From Paenibacillus yonginensis (lineage in GTDB: Bacteria > Bacillota > Bacilli > Paenibacillales > Paenibacillaceae), in NCBI RefSeq assembly GCF_001685395.1, contig NZ_CP014167.1:2857501-2921500 (forward strand): DNA of 64,000 bases, in the 5' to 3' direction. This document shows, piece after piece, positions 29,281-38,100 of the stretch. The notes under the pieces were generated by a model. The model searched no databases and was not told where the DNA came from. It worked only from the letters and a program-made list of their open reading frames with translations. The position numbers were made by a program, and so were the translations under genes. Numbering within the stretch: the first letter of the stretch is position 1; every line of letters begins with the position of its first letter.

Positions 29281-30216
29281 TTAATAGACCTGCTCTTTAT
29301 AATAAAATCCGAACGACAATTCCCGTTCCGGGTCCTGCAGACGGCGAATCTCCTCCATCCAGCTCTCCTGGAATGCGTAAGAGGAAGGATCCTCGGCAAA
29401 TAAATCAATAGCCTGGCGGTAAGCGCGAATAACCGCTGCGGTATAAGCTGCCGGCTTGAGCAGCGACTCTATTTTGAAGCTGTGCACGCCCGCCTCCAGC
29501 AGCACATGCAGATCCTCCAGAATACAAATATCGTCCGAGCTCATAATATGGGTGCCGTTGACATCCTCGAAAATCGGGTATTTCTCGTCCTGGCGTTCCG
29601 CTTCAATCAGGAACAATCCCCGCTCCTTGCCCAGACTGCCGCCCTCGACCGGCCGGCCCTGATGAGCCATGTAACTCGCAACTAGCGAGCGTTTGGAATG
29701 ATAAATATTCGTCATCCCGTGCACCTGCACCTCAGCTTCGACCTGAAGATGCGGAATCATGCCGGTAATTTCGTCCATATTTAATTCACGGGCCAGAACA
29801 ACGCGGGAAGCCCCTTTGCTTCCCCAATAATTGGCGGTCGCATAGTTGGTTGAAGTCATTTCCGCGTTCCAGTGCAGGGCCAGCTGCGGGGCAGATTTCT
29901 TGGCGGCCCGCAGGACCGCCGGATCCCCGAATTGAACGGCATCTACGCCCGCCTGCTGCAGTTCCTGGAGATAAGGCTCCAGTCCGTCCAGCAAATCGTT
30001 GCTGATCAGATTATTTAGGCTTACATACACTTTGGCTCCCCGGCCGTGTGCAATCTCGGCGATTTGCCGGATATCGTCCACGCTGCATTCGCCCGGCAGC
30101 CGCATGCCGTATTTATCCTCTCCCACCAAGACTGCACTGGCACCGGCTTCCATAAACTTGACGGCTTCTTCTATCGAACCGGCCGGCACCAGAAGTTCCG
30201 GTTTTCCCTCTTTCAT
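29281..30216 (-). CDS. trhP1: U32-family protein TrhP1-like (tRNA uridine hydroxylation)
   Basis: This is the short U32 paralogue (311 residues) that partners TrhP2. The N-terminal LLVPAGSIEEAVKFMEAGASAVLVGEDKYGMR motif and the SFKIESLLKPAAY motif are shared with TrhP2. The cysteine cluster of the longer paralogue is not present, which is typical of the YrrN subgroup. An AGAGGTG site lies upstream of the ATG. It sits between mltG and trhP2 on the same strand with 20-26 bp gaps, so mltG-trhP1-trhP2 probably share a transcript. The B. subtilis methyltransferase gene yrrM, which lies between mltG and yrrN there, is absent. Confidence 0.88.
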   Translation of the reverse strand: MKEGKPELLVPAGSIEEAVKFMEAGASAVLVGEDKYGMRLPGECSVDDIRQIAEIAHGRGAKVYVSLNNLISNDLLDGLEPYLQELQQAGVDAVQFGDPAVLRAAKKSAPQLALHWNAEMTSTNYATANYWGSKGASRVVLARELNMDEITGMIPHLQVEAEVQVHGMTNIYHSKRSLVASYMAHQGRPVEGGSLGKERGLFLIEAERQDEKYPIFEDVNGTHIMSSDDICILEDLHVLLEAGVHSFKIESLLKPAAYTAAVIRAYRQAIDLFAEDPSSYAFQESWMEEIRRLQDPERELSFGFYYKEQVY

Positions 30217-30236
30217 TGCTTCTCACACCTCTATAC

Positions 30237-31295
30237 TTATTTGGCCGAAGCCTGACTTTTCTTGATATTTGCCAAATGCTCCTGATAGGTAGCTGCAAAT
30301 AGATGCTCTTGACTGCCATCCTTTTTGGTCACGTAAAACAAATAATTCGAATGTTCCGGCTCCAGCGCTGCTTCTATCGACTTCAAACTAGGAGCCGCAA
30401 TCGGTCCAGGAGGAAGACCTTCATAAAGATAAGAATTATATGGACTGTCCACTTTGCGAAGATCCGAATTCAGCAGCCTTTCCTTCGGTTTGCCAAGCAA
30501 ATACTGAACCGTGGCGTCAATCTCCAGCTTCATATCGGCTTTGAGCCTGTTGTAGATAACACCGGCTACCAGCGGCCGCTCCTTATCCACCACAACCTCC
30601 CGCTCCACCAGGGAAGCGATCGTCATGATCTGATTCAGCGAATAACCGCTTGCGGCAAGCTTGGCCTCGAAATCCGGAATCTGGTCCAGCTTGGCCGAAG
30701 TCTCCTCAAGCATCCGCTGGATCATGTCCGCTTCCGTGCTGCCTTTCTTCAGCTCATAGGTTTCAGGGAACAGATACCCTTCCAGTCTGTACATCAATTT
30801 GGCATCAGCCGGAATTTCGCTGAGCAGCGGACTTTCAATGTTCCCGGCTGCCGGATCTTTAGTCAGCTTCAAGAACGTTTCGGCGTTTGCCAGCCCTTCC
30901 TCCTGCAGCTTGTCCGCCATCTGCTTGACCGTAAATCCTTCCGGAATCGTAAAACGAATCATTTCTTCCGGGACAACGTCACCTTTATTCAGCTTCTCAA
31001 TAATTTGATCGGCCGTAACGCCAGGCTGCATTTCATAGGTGCCGGCTTGAAAGCGGCTGCCCTCGGACTTATATTTCAAAGAAAGCTTAAACAGAAGACT
31101 GTTGCGGATAAGACCCTTCTCTTGCAGCAAATCGGCAATGGCTTCCGTACCCGTTCCCGGTTCAATGGTAAACCGGACAAGCTGATCCGATTTGGCAGGA
31201 GGCTGAAGCCCCCAGTACACGTAGGCTCCCGCTCCACCCGCAGCTATAATTAAAACCAAAACCACGGCCAAAACAAGACGTATTCCCTTCTTCAC
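30237..31295 (-). CDS. mltG: Endolytic transglycosylase MltG
   Basis: MltG cleaves nascent peptidoglycan strands at the outer face of the membrane and probably sets glycan length. It has one N-terminal membrane helix (about residues 6-27), a LysM-like region and a YceG catalytic domain. The catalytic glutamate lies in MTIASLVEREVVVDKERPLVAGVIYNRL. The substrate-binding motif DSPYNSYLYEGLPPGPIAAPSLKSIEAAL is intact. I use the GTG at 31293-31295, eight bases from AAGGAG; the TTG just before it is also possible. The position matches yrrL of B. subtilis. Confidence 0.93.
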   Translation of the reverse strand: MKKGIRLVLAVVLVLIIAAGGAGAYVYWGLQPPAKSDQLVRFTIEPGTGTEAIADLLQEKGLIRNSLLFKLSLKYKSEGSRFQAGTYEMQPGVTADQIIEKLNKGDVVPEEMIRFTIPEGFTVKQMADKLQEEGLANAETFLKLTKDPAAGNIESPLLSEIPADAKLMYRLEGYLFPETYELKKGSTEADMIQRMLEETSAKLDQIPDFEAKLAASGYSLNQIMTIASLVEREVVVDKERPLVAGVIYNRLKADMKLEIDATVQYLLGKPKERLLNSDLRKVDSPYNSYLYEGLPPGPIAAPSLKSIEAALEPEHSNYLFYVTKKDGSQEHLFAATYQEHLANIKKSQASAK

Positions 31296-31315
31296 CAAGT
31301 CAGCTCCTTTACAGC

Positions 31316-31342
31316 CAAAAAGAGCGGAAGCTCCGCCCTTCT
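31316..31342 (-). terminator. Terminator of the DUF1292/ruvX transcript
   Basis: On the minus strand GGGCGGA pairs with TCCGCTC around AGCT, followed by TTTTT. It separates the second DUF1292 gene from mltG. Confidence 0.75.
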
Positions 31343-31429
31343 TGGGTTACATGCTATATACCTCAGACATTCAAACAAACAAGTCCCCGCAGGCTGCAGC
31401 GGGTGGGGCCTTGCTCCTTCCTGCAGCCG

Positions 31430-31732
31430 CTATTCAGGAAAAGTCAATTCGTCGTACAGCTCGGAAACTTCTTCCCATTCATCGTCATCGTCGATCGTTT
31501 CCAGGGACAATTCCCCGTCCGCACCGGCGACCACTTTCAGAATTTCCGGCTCATCGGACTTGGACGATCCATCCGGCCGCAGAACGACATAGGAATGGCC
31601 GGCCACTTCAAATTCTTTCTCCACCTGATAATAAGTGGATTTGCCTTGTTCATCCTGAAGCTCCACCACAGGTCCAAAAGCTTCCTGGATGCGGCTGGTC
31701 CATACTACATTCTCACGGTTATAAGCCGTCAT
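31430..31732 (-). CDS. DUF1292 protein, paralogue 2
   Basis: This small acidic cytoplasmic protein (100 residues) belongs to the DUF1292/YrzB family, whose function is unknown. It has the family's ExG-x-x-Y-x-V strand pattern (GKSTYYQVEKEFEVAGHSYVVLRPD) and the closing DDDDEWEEVSELYDEL. It differs from its neighbour by a longer basic/aromatic N-terminus (MTAYNRENVVWTSRIQEAF). The ATG overlaps the stop of the upstream paralogue by 4 bp, so the pair is translationally coupled and probably arose by tandem duplication. Confidence 0.85.
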   Translation of the reverse strand: MTAYNRENVVWTSRIQEAFGPVVELQDEQGKSTYYQVEKEFEVAGHSYVVLRPDGSSKSDEPEILKVVAGADGELSLETIDDDDEWEEVSELYDELTFPE

Positions 31733-32040
31733 TAATCTTCGTCACCGCCGAATTCATCCATCAGCGTGTTGAAGGTCTCCTCTACGATTTCCCATTCTTC
31801 ATCGCTGTCGATGGTATACAATTTCAGGTCATCCCCATCTTCCTCGTAACGGAAAGCATAAACTTCTTCTTCGCTTTCTTCGTCATCGGATTCCAAAGGA
31901 ACCACCATCATATATTTAGCGTCGGATCCATCAACCTCAAATTTCATGATGACTTCGAACTCTTCTTCATTGCCTTCGTCATCAGGAATATAAATAATTT
32001 CCGGTTCTTCTTCGTTGCCGATGATTTGGTTTGCCATCAT
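31732..32040 (-). CDS. yrzB: DUF1292 protein, paralogue 1 (YrzB-like)
   Basis: This is a very acidic protein of 102 residues in the DUF1292 family. It carries EEPEIIYIPDDEGNEEEFEVIMKFEVDG at the N-terminus and the signature DSDEEWEIVEETFNTLMDEF at the C-terminus. It lies 10 bp after ruvX, as yrzB lies next to yrrK in B. subtilis, so this copy is the likely orthologue. No function is established for the family. Two ATG codons are adjacent at the start; either may be used. Confidence 0.88.
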   Translation of the reverse strand: MMANQIIGNEEEPEIIYIPDDEGNEEEFEVIMKFEVDGSDAKYMMVVPLESDDEESEEEVYAFRYEEDGDDLKLYTIDSDEEWEIVEETFNTLMDEFGGDED

Positions 32041-32049
32041 TCATCACCC

Positions 32050-32466
32050 TCACCTTATAGTCTTTGAGTCCAAATAATTCTGCAAAATTAGCGTCGCAGC
32101 CATTTTATCCACGACCTGTTTGCGTTTGCCCCGGCTCACATCCGCTTCCAGCAGCGTCCGATGTGCTGAAACCGTCGTAAGCCTTTCATCCCAAAGGTGA
32201 ACAGGCAATTCCAATTGACCACGCAGTTTATCGGCGAACGCCATACAAATCTCGCCCCGGGGTCCGATCGTGCCATTCATGTTCTTAGGCAGTCCTACCA
32301 CGATCTCTTCGATCTCATACTGCTTAACCAGCTCGGCAATTTTGGCAAGTTCCCCTTCATCTCGGCGTTTCTCCAGCGTATCAATGCCCTGAGCCGTCCA
32401 GCCCAGTTCATCGCTGACGGCAACGCCGATTCGGCGATCCCCATAGTCGAGCCCTAATATTCTCAT
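32050..32466 (-). CDS. ruvX: Putative pre-16S rRNA nuclease RuvX/YqgF
   Basis: This RNase H-fold nuclease family is implicated in 16S rRNA 5'-end maturation and was first named as a Holliday-junction resolvase. The 138 residues show the fold's acidic residues in [17 protein letters not shown], in [17 protein letters not shown], and late in [19 protein letters not shown] and [20 protein letters not shown] site precedes the ATG. It is part of the conserved alaS-ireB-ruvX-yrzB run. Confidence 0.93.
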   Translation of the reverse strand: MRILGLDYGDRRIGVAVSDELGWTAQGIDTLEKRRDEGELAKIAELVKQYEIEEIVVGLPKNMNGTIGPRGEICMAFADKLRGQLELPVHLWDERLTTVSAHRTLLEADVSRGKRKQVVDKMAATLILQNYLDSKTIR

Positions 32467-32508
32467 CCTACAACTCCTGTCAAAAAGATGGCTGCCCGCC
32501 TCGCGGGA

Positions 32509-32772
32509 TCAACGGTTGTGCTTCATATAGAAGCGAACCAGCTCCTCAATGAGCTCATCTCTTTCTTTCTTGCGTACAAGACTTCTGGCATTGTTATGCC
32601 GCGGGATATAAGCCGGGTCCCCTGACAGCAAATATCCGACAATCTGGTTGATGGGATTGTATTCCTTCTCCTTCAGCGCTTCATAAACGGTAAGAAGGAT
32701 TTCCTGTGCTGACGCCTCCTGCTCATCGCCGGTGACGTTAAACTTAACAGTTTTATCCATGGAGTCCATCAT
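32509..32772 (-). CDS. IreB-family regulatory phosphoprotein (YrzL, UPF0297)
   Basis: This is a small cytoplasmic protein of 87 residues. The family is named after Enterococcus IreB, a target of the PASTA-kinase IreK linked to cephalosporin resistance. The conserved core [32 protein letters not shown] is complete, and the N-terminal Thr residues phosphorylated in IreB have a counterpart in [18 protein letters not shown] lies close to the first ATG; ATGs at codons 2 and 5 are alternatives. It lies between alaS and ruvX, the usual Firmicute position. Confidence 0.92.
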   Translation of the reverse strand: MMDSMDKTVKFNVTGDEQEASAQEILLTVYEALKEKEYNPINQIVGYLLSGDPAYIPRHNNARSLVRKKERDELIEELVRFYMKHNR

Positions 32773-32876
32773 GCCACCTCAATTCTCGGCCACAACGGTC
32801 AAACCCGTTATGCCTATCAAACTAAGCCAATCCCGCCGGTTCCGGGCCAAGCTTATATCTCTTACTATACCATATT

Positions 32877-32930
32877 GGGGCTCCAAGAAGGAAATAGGAA
32901 ACTAGAAAATTTCCCAGCAATTGGAGCCCC
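32877..32930 (-). other. 10-bp inverted repeat after alaS
   Basis: Perfect arms GGGGCTCCAA (32877-32886) and TTGGAGCCCC (32921-32930) enclose a 34-base AT-rich loop. It follows the alaS stop by 15 bases, which suggests a terminator or RNA-stability element, but no T-run follows it on the minus strand. Confidence 0.5.
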
Positions 32931-32945
32931 TCAGCGTTTAGATAA

Positions 32946-35573
32946 TTAAGCTTGGGCCGCTACCAGCTCGCCAGCCCGTTTCAGCGCCTCATCCAGCTTG
33001 GAGGCGTCTTTGCCGCCGGCCTGAGCCATGTCCGGACGGCCACCCCCGCCTCCGCCGCAGATGACGGCGATTTCTTTCACCAGCTTCCCGGCGTGCAGAC
33101 CGCGTTTGACATCCTGCGGCGGCACGGCAACGACAAAGTTGACTTTGTCTTCGGCAGCTGCTCCAAGCACCAGAACCGCGTCCGGCACTTTCAACTTCAG
33201 CTCGTCCGCAAGCGTACGAAGCGCATCCATGCTGGATGCCTGGACACGTTCAGCCAGCAGCTTGGTTCCGCCGACTTCAACCACGCGGCTGGTCAGCTCG
33301 CCGGCCTCGATCGCGCTCAGCTTGCCCTGCAGCGATTCATTCTCGCGCGACAAATCCTTGACCTGCTGGTGCAGCGCTTCGATCCGCTTAGGAACCTCAG
33401 CGACATTCGACTTGAGCAGGGCCGCCGCGTTCTTCAGGACATCCAATTGCTCATCCATATAAAGATAAGCAAAGCGGCCGGTTACCGCCTCGATCCGGCG
33501 AACGCCGGAGCCGATGCCGCTTTCGCTGACCAGCTTGAACAGGCCGATTTCGGACGTGTTCTGCACGTGGCAGCCGCCGCACAGTTCAAGGCTGTAGCCG
33601 CCGACCTGAACGACACGGACAATATCTCCGTATTTCTCGCCGAACAGCGCCATGGCGCCCATCGCTTTCGCTTCATCTATCGGTTTCAGTTCAATCGTTA
33701 CTTTCAGGCTGTTCCAGATCTGTTCATTAACGCGGCGTTCAATATCGGCCAGCTCTTCCGGAGAAATGCTGCCCAGATGCGAGAAGTCAAAGCGCAGCCG
33801 CGACGGCTCTACCAGCGATCCCGCCTGATTAACGTGCGTACCAAGCACTTCTTTCAGCGCTTTATGCAGCAGGTGGGTTGCCGTATGGTTCTTCACGATA
33901 TCCGAACGTTTGGTGCGGTCCACTTCTGCAGTTACAGTTGCTCCCGTGCGGAGCTCGCCCGTTTCAACCGTGATCTCGTGCACATGCTGGCCGTGCGGAG
34001 CCTTGAACAGGCCGGACACAAAGGCCGTGCCGCTTTCCCCGCGGATCCAACCCTGGTCGCTGACTTGGCCGCCGCTTTCCGCATAGAAAGGAGTGGCCTG
34101 CAGAATCACCTGGCCGGTTTGACCTTCGGACAACGTGTCCACAAAGGAATCTCCGGAGATGATCGCCAAAATTTTGGAGGAAGCCTCGAGCTCATTATAT
34201 CCAATGAAATCCGTTTTAGTCGTGAAATCCGCCAGCACGCCGCCTTGAACCTTCATGCTGCCGCCGGTATGGGACGCCGCACGCGCCATGTCGCGCTGCT
34301 TCTGCATCGCCGCTTCGAAACCTTCGCGGTCAACCGTAAGGCCATGCTCCAAAGCATAGTCCTCTGTCAGATCAAGCGGGAATCCGTACGTGTCGTACAG
34401 CTTAAACGCGTCAGCTCCGCCGATTACCGTTTGGCCCGCTTCTTTAGCTTCCTTGGAGACCTGCTCCAAAATGGCAAGCCCGTCGGTCAACGTTTCATGG
34501 AAACGTTCCTCTTCCCCGCGGATCACCTTCTCGATGAATTCACGTTTGGTAACCACGTCCGGATAGAACTCGCCCATGATTTGCCCTACCGTTTCTACCA
34601 GGGAGAACATGAAAGGACGGTCCAGTCCGAGCATTTTGCCGTAACGGACAGCCCGGCGCAGCAAGCGGCGGATGACGTAGCCGCGGCCTTCATTGGAAGG
34701 CAGCACGCCGTCGGCTACCGCAAACGCTACGGTACGGATATGGTCGGCGATAACTTTGAAAGCCACGTCAAGCTCGGCATCTTTGCCGTATTCCTTCTTG
34801 GCAATCTGAGCCGTATGCTGGATAATCGGCACGAACAGATCGGTGTCGAAGTTGGAATCTACGTTCTGCAAAATGGAAGCGAAACGCTCCAGCCCCGCGC
34901 CGGTATCGATGTTTTTGCTCGGAAGCGGCGTGTAGCTGCCGTCTTTGTTGTGGTTGAACTGCGAGAATACGAGGTTCCACACCTCGAGATAACGTTCATT
35001 TTCCCCGCCCGGATACAGCTCCGGATCTTCAGGGTCATTGCCGTAGGCTTCGCCGCGGTCATAAAAAATTTCCGTACAAGGTCCGCAGGGCCCTTCGCCG
35101 ATGTCCCAGAAGTTGTCCTCCAGCTTGATAATACGGTTTGCAGGCAGGCCGATCTTCTCATTCCACAGCTTGTATGCCTCTTCATCTTCCGGATATACGG
35201 TTACAGACAGGCGTTCCGGATCGAAGCCGATCCAGTCTTTGCCAGTCAGGAATTCCCACGCCCAGGTGATGACTTCCTCTTTGAAATAATCGCCGATGGA
35301 GAAATTGCCCAGCATTTCAAAGAACGTATGGTGGCGGCGGGTTTTGCCGACGTTCTCAATATCGTTGGTGCGGATACATTTCTGCGAATTCGCGATCCGC
35401 GGATTCTCCGGTTTCACGCGGCCGTCGAAATACGGTTTCAGCGGCGCCATGCCGGCATTGATCCATAGCAGGGATGGATCGTTATGGGGAACCAGCGAAG
35501 CGCTCGGCTCGATCGAATGTCCTTTGGACGCAAAAAACTGCAGCCATTTGGAACGGATTTCACTTGCTTTCAT
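32946..35573 (-). CDS. alaS: Alanyl-tRNA synthetase
   Basis: AlaS charges tRNA-Ala and edits mischarged Ser/Gly. The 875 residues show the class II motifs early on ([22 protein letters not shown]). The editing domain has zinc ligands in [11 protein letters not shown] and CGGCHV, followed by a coiled coil (about 720-760). The C-Ala domain carries [30 protein letters not shown] precedes the ATG. Expression should be controlled by the T-box leader directly upstream. A large antisense open frame overlaps it but has no family resemblance. Confidence 0.98.
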   Translation of the reverse strand: MKASEIRSKWLQFFASKGHSIEPSASLVPHNDPSLLWINAGMAPLKPYFDGRVKPENPRIANSQKCIRTNDIENVGKTRRHHTFFEMLGNFSIGDYFKEEVITWAWEFLTGKDWIGFDPERLSVTVYPEDEEAYKLWNEKIGLPANRIIKLEDNFWDIGEGPCGPCTEIFYDRGEAYGNDPEDPELYPGGENERYLEVWNLVFSQFNHNKDGSYTPLPSKNIDTGAGLERFASILQNVDSNFDTDLFVPIIQHTAQIAKKEYGKDAELDVAFKVIADHIRTVAFAVADGVLPSNEGRGYVIRRLLRRAVRYGKMLGLDRPFMFSLVETVGQIMGEFYPDVVTKREFIEKVIRGEEERFHETLTDGLAILEQVSKEAKEAGQTVIGGADAFKLYDTYGFPLDLTEDYALEHGLTVDREGFEAAMQKQRDMARAASHTGGSMKVQGGVLADFTTKTDFIGYNELEASSKILAIISGDSFVDTLSEGQTGQVILQATPFYAESGGQVSDQGWIRGESGTAFVSGLFKAPHGQHVHEITVETGELRTGATVTAEVDRTKRSDIVKNHTATHLLHKALKEVLGTHVNQAGSLVEPSRLRFDFSHLGSISPEELADIERRVNEQIWNSLKVTIELKPIDEAKAMGAMALFGEKYGDIVRVVQVGGYSLELCGGCHVQNTSEIGLFKLVSESGIGSGVRRIEAVTGRFAYLYMDEQLDVLKNAAALLKSNVAEVPKRIEALHQQVKDLSRENESLQGKLSAIEAGELTSRVVEVGGTKLLAERVQASSMDALRTLADELKLKVPDAVLVLGAAAEDKVNFVVAVPPQDVKRGLHAGKLVKEIAVICGGGGGGRPDMAQAGGKDASKLDEALKRAGELVAAQA

Positions 35574-35601
35574 TTACGTTTCCTCCTGTATTTGAAAATA
35601 G

Positions 35602-35930
35602 AAAAAAACGCCCCTGAAGATCAGGGACGATTGTCTCGCGGTACCACCCTGGTTATCAGCTGTACAGAAATGCCCGCTTAAGGGAACTGTCCTCTGCTGA
35701 TCGCCTTTGCCGATTCTGTAACGGGAATCCCCGGCGGAGTTTGTCCGCACTCTGAAAGCAGCTTTCGGCCCTGGCCTTTATTCCGGTTCTCTCACCCGAT
35801 GCCGCAGCGCTTCTTGGCTTATGCAGCCTTGGAAACGAAACAGCAAAGGAACCGCTCGCTGGTGAATGGATCAGGACTTACTTGTTTTCATCTTCGTGTT
35901 GGTTGTTTGTTTCGTTCATGATGGACATGT
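35602..35930 (-). promoter_or_regulatory. T-box riboswitch leader of alaS
   Basis: On the minus strand the 14-base T-box core AGGGTGGTACCGCG lies at 35650-35637. It is followed by a terminator hairpin (arms TCAGGGACG / CGCCCCTGA, 35609-35629) and seven T just before alaS. Upstream, about 270 bases of structured sequence would hold Stem I and the specifier loop. The context predicts an alanine (GCN) specifier; I could not pin the loop down by eye. Uncharged tRNA-Ala should stabilise the antiterminator and switch alaS on. The upstream end is approximate. Confidence 0.93.
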
Positions 35931-36003
35931 AGAAATGGCGCGGATAAGCGCACAAAATCAATATTAGTATATAAGCCCGCGGCGCAGCCTGTCAATCGTT
36001 GGC

Positions 36004-37071
36004 CTATACCGTTTTGCGGCGGATGTAGTAGGCATAGAAGTGCTGGATTACGACTTTAATGACGGCGAAAAAAGGAACGGCCAGAATCAGGCCCGGAATG
36101 CCCCCGATTTCCCCGCCAACCAGCAGCGCAAAGATGATAAACATCGGATGCAGATGCAGCGTCCGTCCGACGACTTGAGGCGAAATAATGTTGCTTTCGA
36201 TAATCTGGCAGGTCATATTGACGATAACGACGAACAGCACCATTTTCCAGGAGATTGTGGTTGCAACCAGCGCCGCCGGGGCGGCCCCCAGAAAAGGTCC
36301 CAGATAAGGAATGATATTGCATACCGCGACTACGCCTGCGAACAGCAGCGCGTACGGCATGCCGATAATCATGTACCCTGCGTATGCCAGCACGCCGATA
36401 ATGACGCAGACCAGAAACTGCCCGCGCACATAGTTGCCGAGTGCATCATCAATTTCCTTTAGCAGACCTACGATCGATTTGCGGTGCGATTTCGGCAGGC
36501 AGCGGATCAGCATCCGCTCGAACACCTCAAAGTCCTTGAGCATATAGAAGATCAGGAACGGGATGATAAAAGCGTTGAACATAACGCCGATCGTGGTGCC
36601 GATATTGTCCAGGAAACCGGAAATCCCTGCGGCGATCCGCTGCTCAGCCTGGAAAAACCAGTTGTTCATCCCCATACGGATGCCCTGCGGCAGCATGGGA
36701 TTGTCCCATTTATTCATAATCTGCTGCGTATGCATCGTCAGCTCCGGCAGATGTTCGCCCAGCTCACCGAGCTGCTCGATAAACATCGGAATCATATTCA
36801 TCAGAATAACGGTCAGACTGGTCAGAAAAACGGCATAAATCAGCAGCACCGCCATCGTTCTCGGCACTTTGCGGGCATTAAGCATTTTGACGACCGGATT
36901 CAGTACGTAAGAAATGATGACGGCAATTACGAACGGCGCCAGCACCGCCTTAAGAAAACTGTAAACAAGTCCGAATAACGGCCGCAGCAGCCAAATAAAA
37001 TATAAAATAATCAGCGACAGCAGCACCCAGCAGCCGTACCGGAACATTCTGCTCTTGTAAAATGGTTCCAT
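36004..37071 (-). CDS. AI-2E-family transporter (YrrI-like permease)
   Basis: This is a polytopic membrane protein of 355 residues in the AI-2 exporter/PerM family, with about seven or eight membrane segments. The typical sequence VLAYAGYMIIGMPYALLFAGVVAVCNIIPYLGPFLG lies at about 235-270, and LLVGGEIGGIPGLILAVPFFAVIKVV near the C-terminus. An amphipathic extracytoplasmic stretch lies at about 100-150. The family includes proven AI-2 exporters and Na+/H+ antiporters, so the cargo is uncertain. The location beside alaS and yrrD matches yrrI. GGAGGG precedes the start. Confidence 0.9.
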   Translation of the reverse strand: MEPFYKSRMFRYGCWVLLSLIILYFIWLLRPLFGLVYSFLKAVLAPFVIAVIISYVLNPVVKMLNARKVPRTMAVLLIYAVFLTSLTVILMNMIPMFIEQLGELGEHLPELTMHTQQIMNKWDNPMLPQGIRMGMNNWFFQAEQRIAAGISGFLDNIGTTIGVMFNAFIIPFLIFYMLKDFEVFERMLIRCLPKSHRKSIVGLLKEIDDALGNYVRGQFLVCVIIGVLAYAGYMIIGMPYALLFAGVVAVCNIIPYLGPFLGAAPAALVATTISWKMVLFVVIVNMTCQIIESNIISPQVVGRTLHLHPMFIIFALLVGGEIGGIPGLILAVPFFAVIKVVIQHFYAYYIRRKTV

Positions 37072-37203
37072 ATAGCGATCCCTCCCCGCCAGCGGACTGG
37101 CTATATGTCAGTATATGCCGCAGCCGCCCAAAATAACCCGGAGGCGGACGGATCTGGCGGACAACGGAGATCTCTGGGCGGGGAAGCCCATCATCTAGCG
37201 CCA

Positions 37204-37252
37204 TACAAAAAAAACAGACCCCAGCGTGAACCCACACTTTGGTCTGTTTGAT
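37204..37252 (-). terminator. Terminator of the iscS-yrrD-zinc-ribbon transcript
   Basis: On the minus strand AACAGACC pairs with GGTCTGTT around a 26-base partly structured loop, followed by eight T. It separates the 37294 gene from the permease gene. Confidence 0.85.
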
Positions 37253-37293
37253 TAAGAAGCCGCTTAAGGACAAACGATATGTAGTCCGGATTG

Positions 37294-37509
37294 TCAGGAA
37301 GGGGCGTGAAGCTCCGGATATTCCTGAACCATCTCGTCCCCGAAGAACAGATCGTCGAGCGAGCTGAGCGTACCGTCTTCTTCCACCTGATAAACCGACA
37401 TTTTATCGCCGTTCACCGTCAGTTCAATAAAGCAGCCCCAGCAATAGAACTGATGGGAACCAATTTTCCCAATATCTTTGGAATTGCAGTTTGGACATTT
37501 CATCATCAT
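37294..37509 (-). CDS. Small zinc-ribbon protein
   Basis: This 71-residue protein has two CxxC pairs (Cys5/Cys8 and Cys23/Cys26) that form a likely zinc ribbon, with KCPNCNSKDIGKIGSHQFYCWGCFIEL. An acidic C-terminal half follows. The position next to the PRC-barrel gene is like that of yrzR in B. subtilis, but I cannot claim orthology from sequence alone. Three ATG codons in a row make the exact start uncertain. No function can be stated; such ribbons often bind nucleic acid or protein. Confidence 0.8.
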   Translation of the reverse strand: MMMKCPNCNSKDIGKIGSHQFYCWGCFIELTVNGDKMSVYQVEEDGTLSSLDDLFFGDEMVQEYPELHAPS

Positions 37510-37535
37510 ATTTTAAACACCATCTCTCCGCTAAA

Positions 37536-38039
37536 TTAACGGTTCTCCAGCCGCTGCTCGCTAAAGGCAGGGACCATTACGGCATTTTCGCCCTTCACGA
37601 TATCCCCGGTAAAAGGCAGCAGCTTCCGTCCTTCCACCAAGTCGGAGATAAAACCGTCGCTAATTTCAAACCCTGTTATTGTATTTCCCAAATGCTGGTC
37701 AAAATAAACATCGCTGACATGACCAATCATAACTCCCTCGCTGGTCAGCACCGGGAGCTCCTTCACCTTGCCGCTGCCAAGCGCAAACGTAAGTTCTATA
37801 TGTTCAGCATCCATTTTGCGGACGGCTTGTTTATTGCGGATCATAACGGCGTCTTCGCCGTAAGCGATAATATCTTCCCAGAGCACGGCTTTAATTTGAG
37901 GAGAGAACAACGTCTTCCCTTCAAGCATAATGCCGGCAATCTTCCAGTCTTCGCTAAGGAGTACATCCAACACCTTGCCGATCTCCTTGCCATTATCCAC
38001 ATCAAATACCGGTAGTCCGATCATTTCCTGCAGCTTCAT
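37536..38039 (-). CDS. PRC-barrel domain protein (YrrD-like)
   Basis: The 167 residues contain two PRC-barrel halves: MIGLPVFDVDNGKEIGKVLDVLLSEDWKIAGIML at the N-terminus and ELPVLTSEGVMIGHVSDVYFDQHLGNTITGFEIS from about residue 92. PRC barrels occur in RimM and in photosynthetic reaction-centre H subunits and are protein- or RNA-binding modules; the YrrD role is unknown. AGGAGGTG precedes the start. It is 61 bp after iscS on the same strand. In B. subtilis mnmA and other genes lie between these two; here nothing does. Confidence 0.85.
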   Translation of the reverse strand: MKLQEMIGLPVFDVDNGKEIGKVLDVLLSEDWKIAGIMLEGKTLFSPQIKAVLWEDIIAYGEDAVMIRNKQAVRKMDAEHIELTFALGSGKVKELPVLTSEGVMIGHVSDVYFDQHLGNTITGFEISDGFISDLVEGRKLLPFTGDIVKGENAVMVPAFSEQRLENR

Positions 38040-38100
38040 GGCATGGGCACCTCCTCTTGATTTAAGCGACCCCCTTCCCCGTCAAACTGAATAGAAACCC

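Noticed and set aside
32952..35468. 838-codon open frame on the plus strand
   Set aside because: It is the antisense shadow of alaS; composition follows the codon bias of the real gene.
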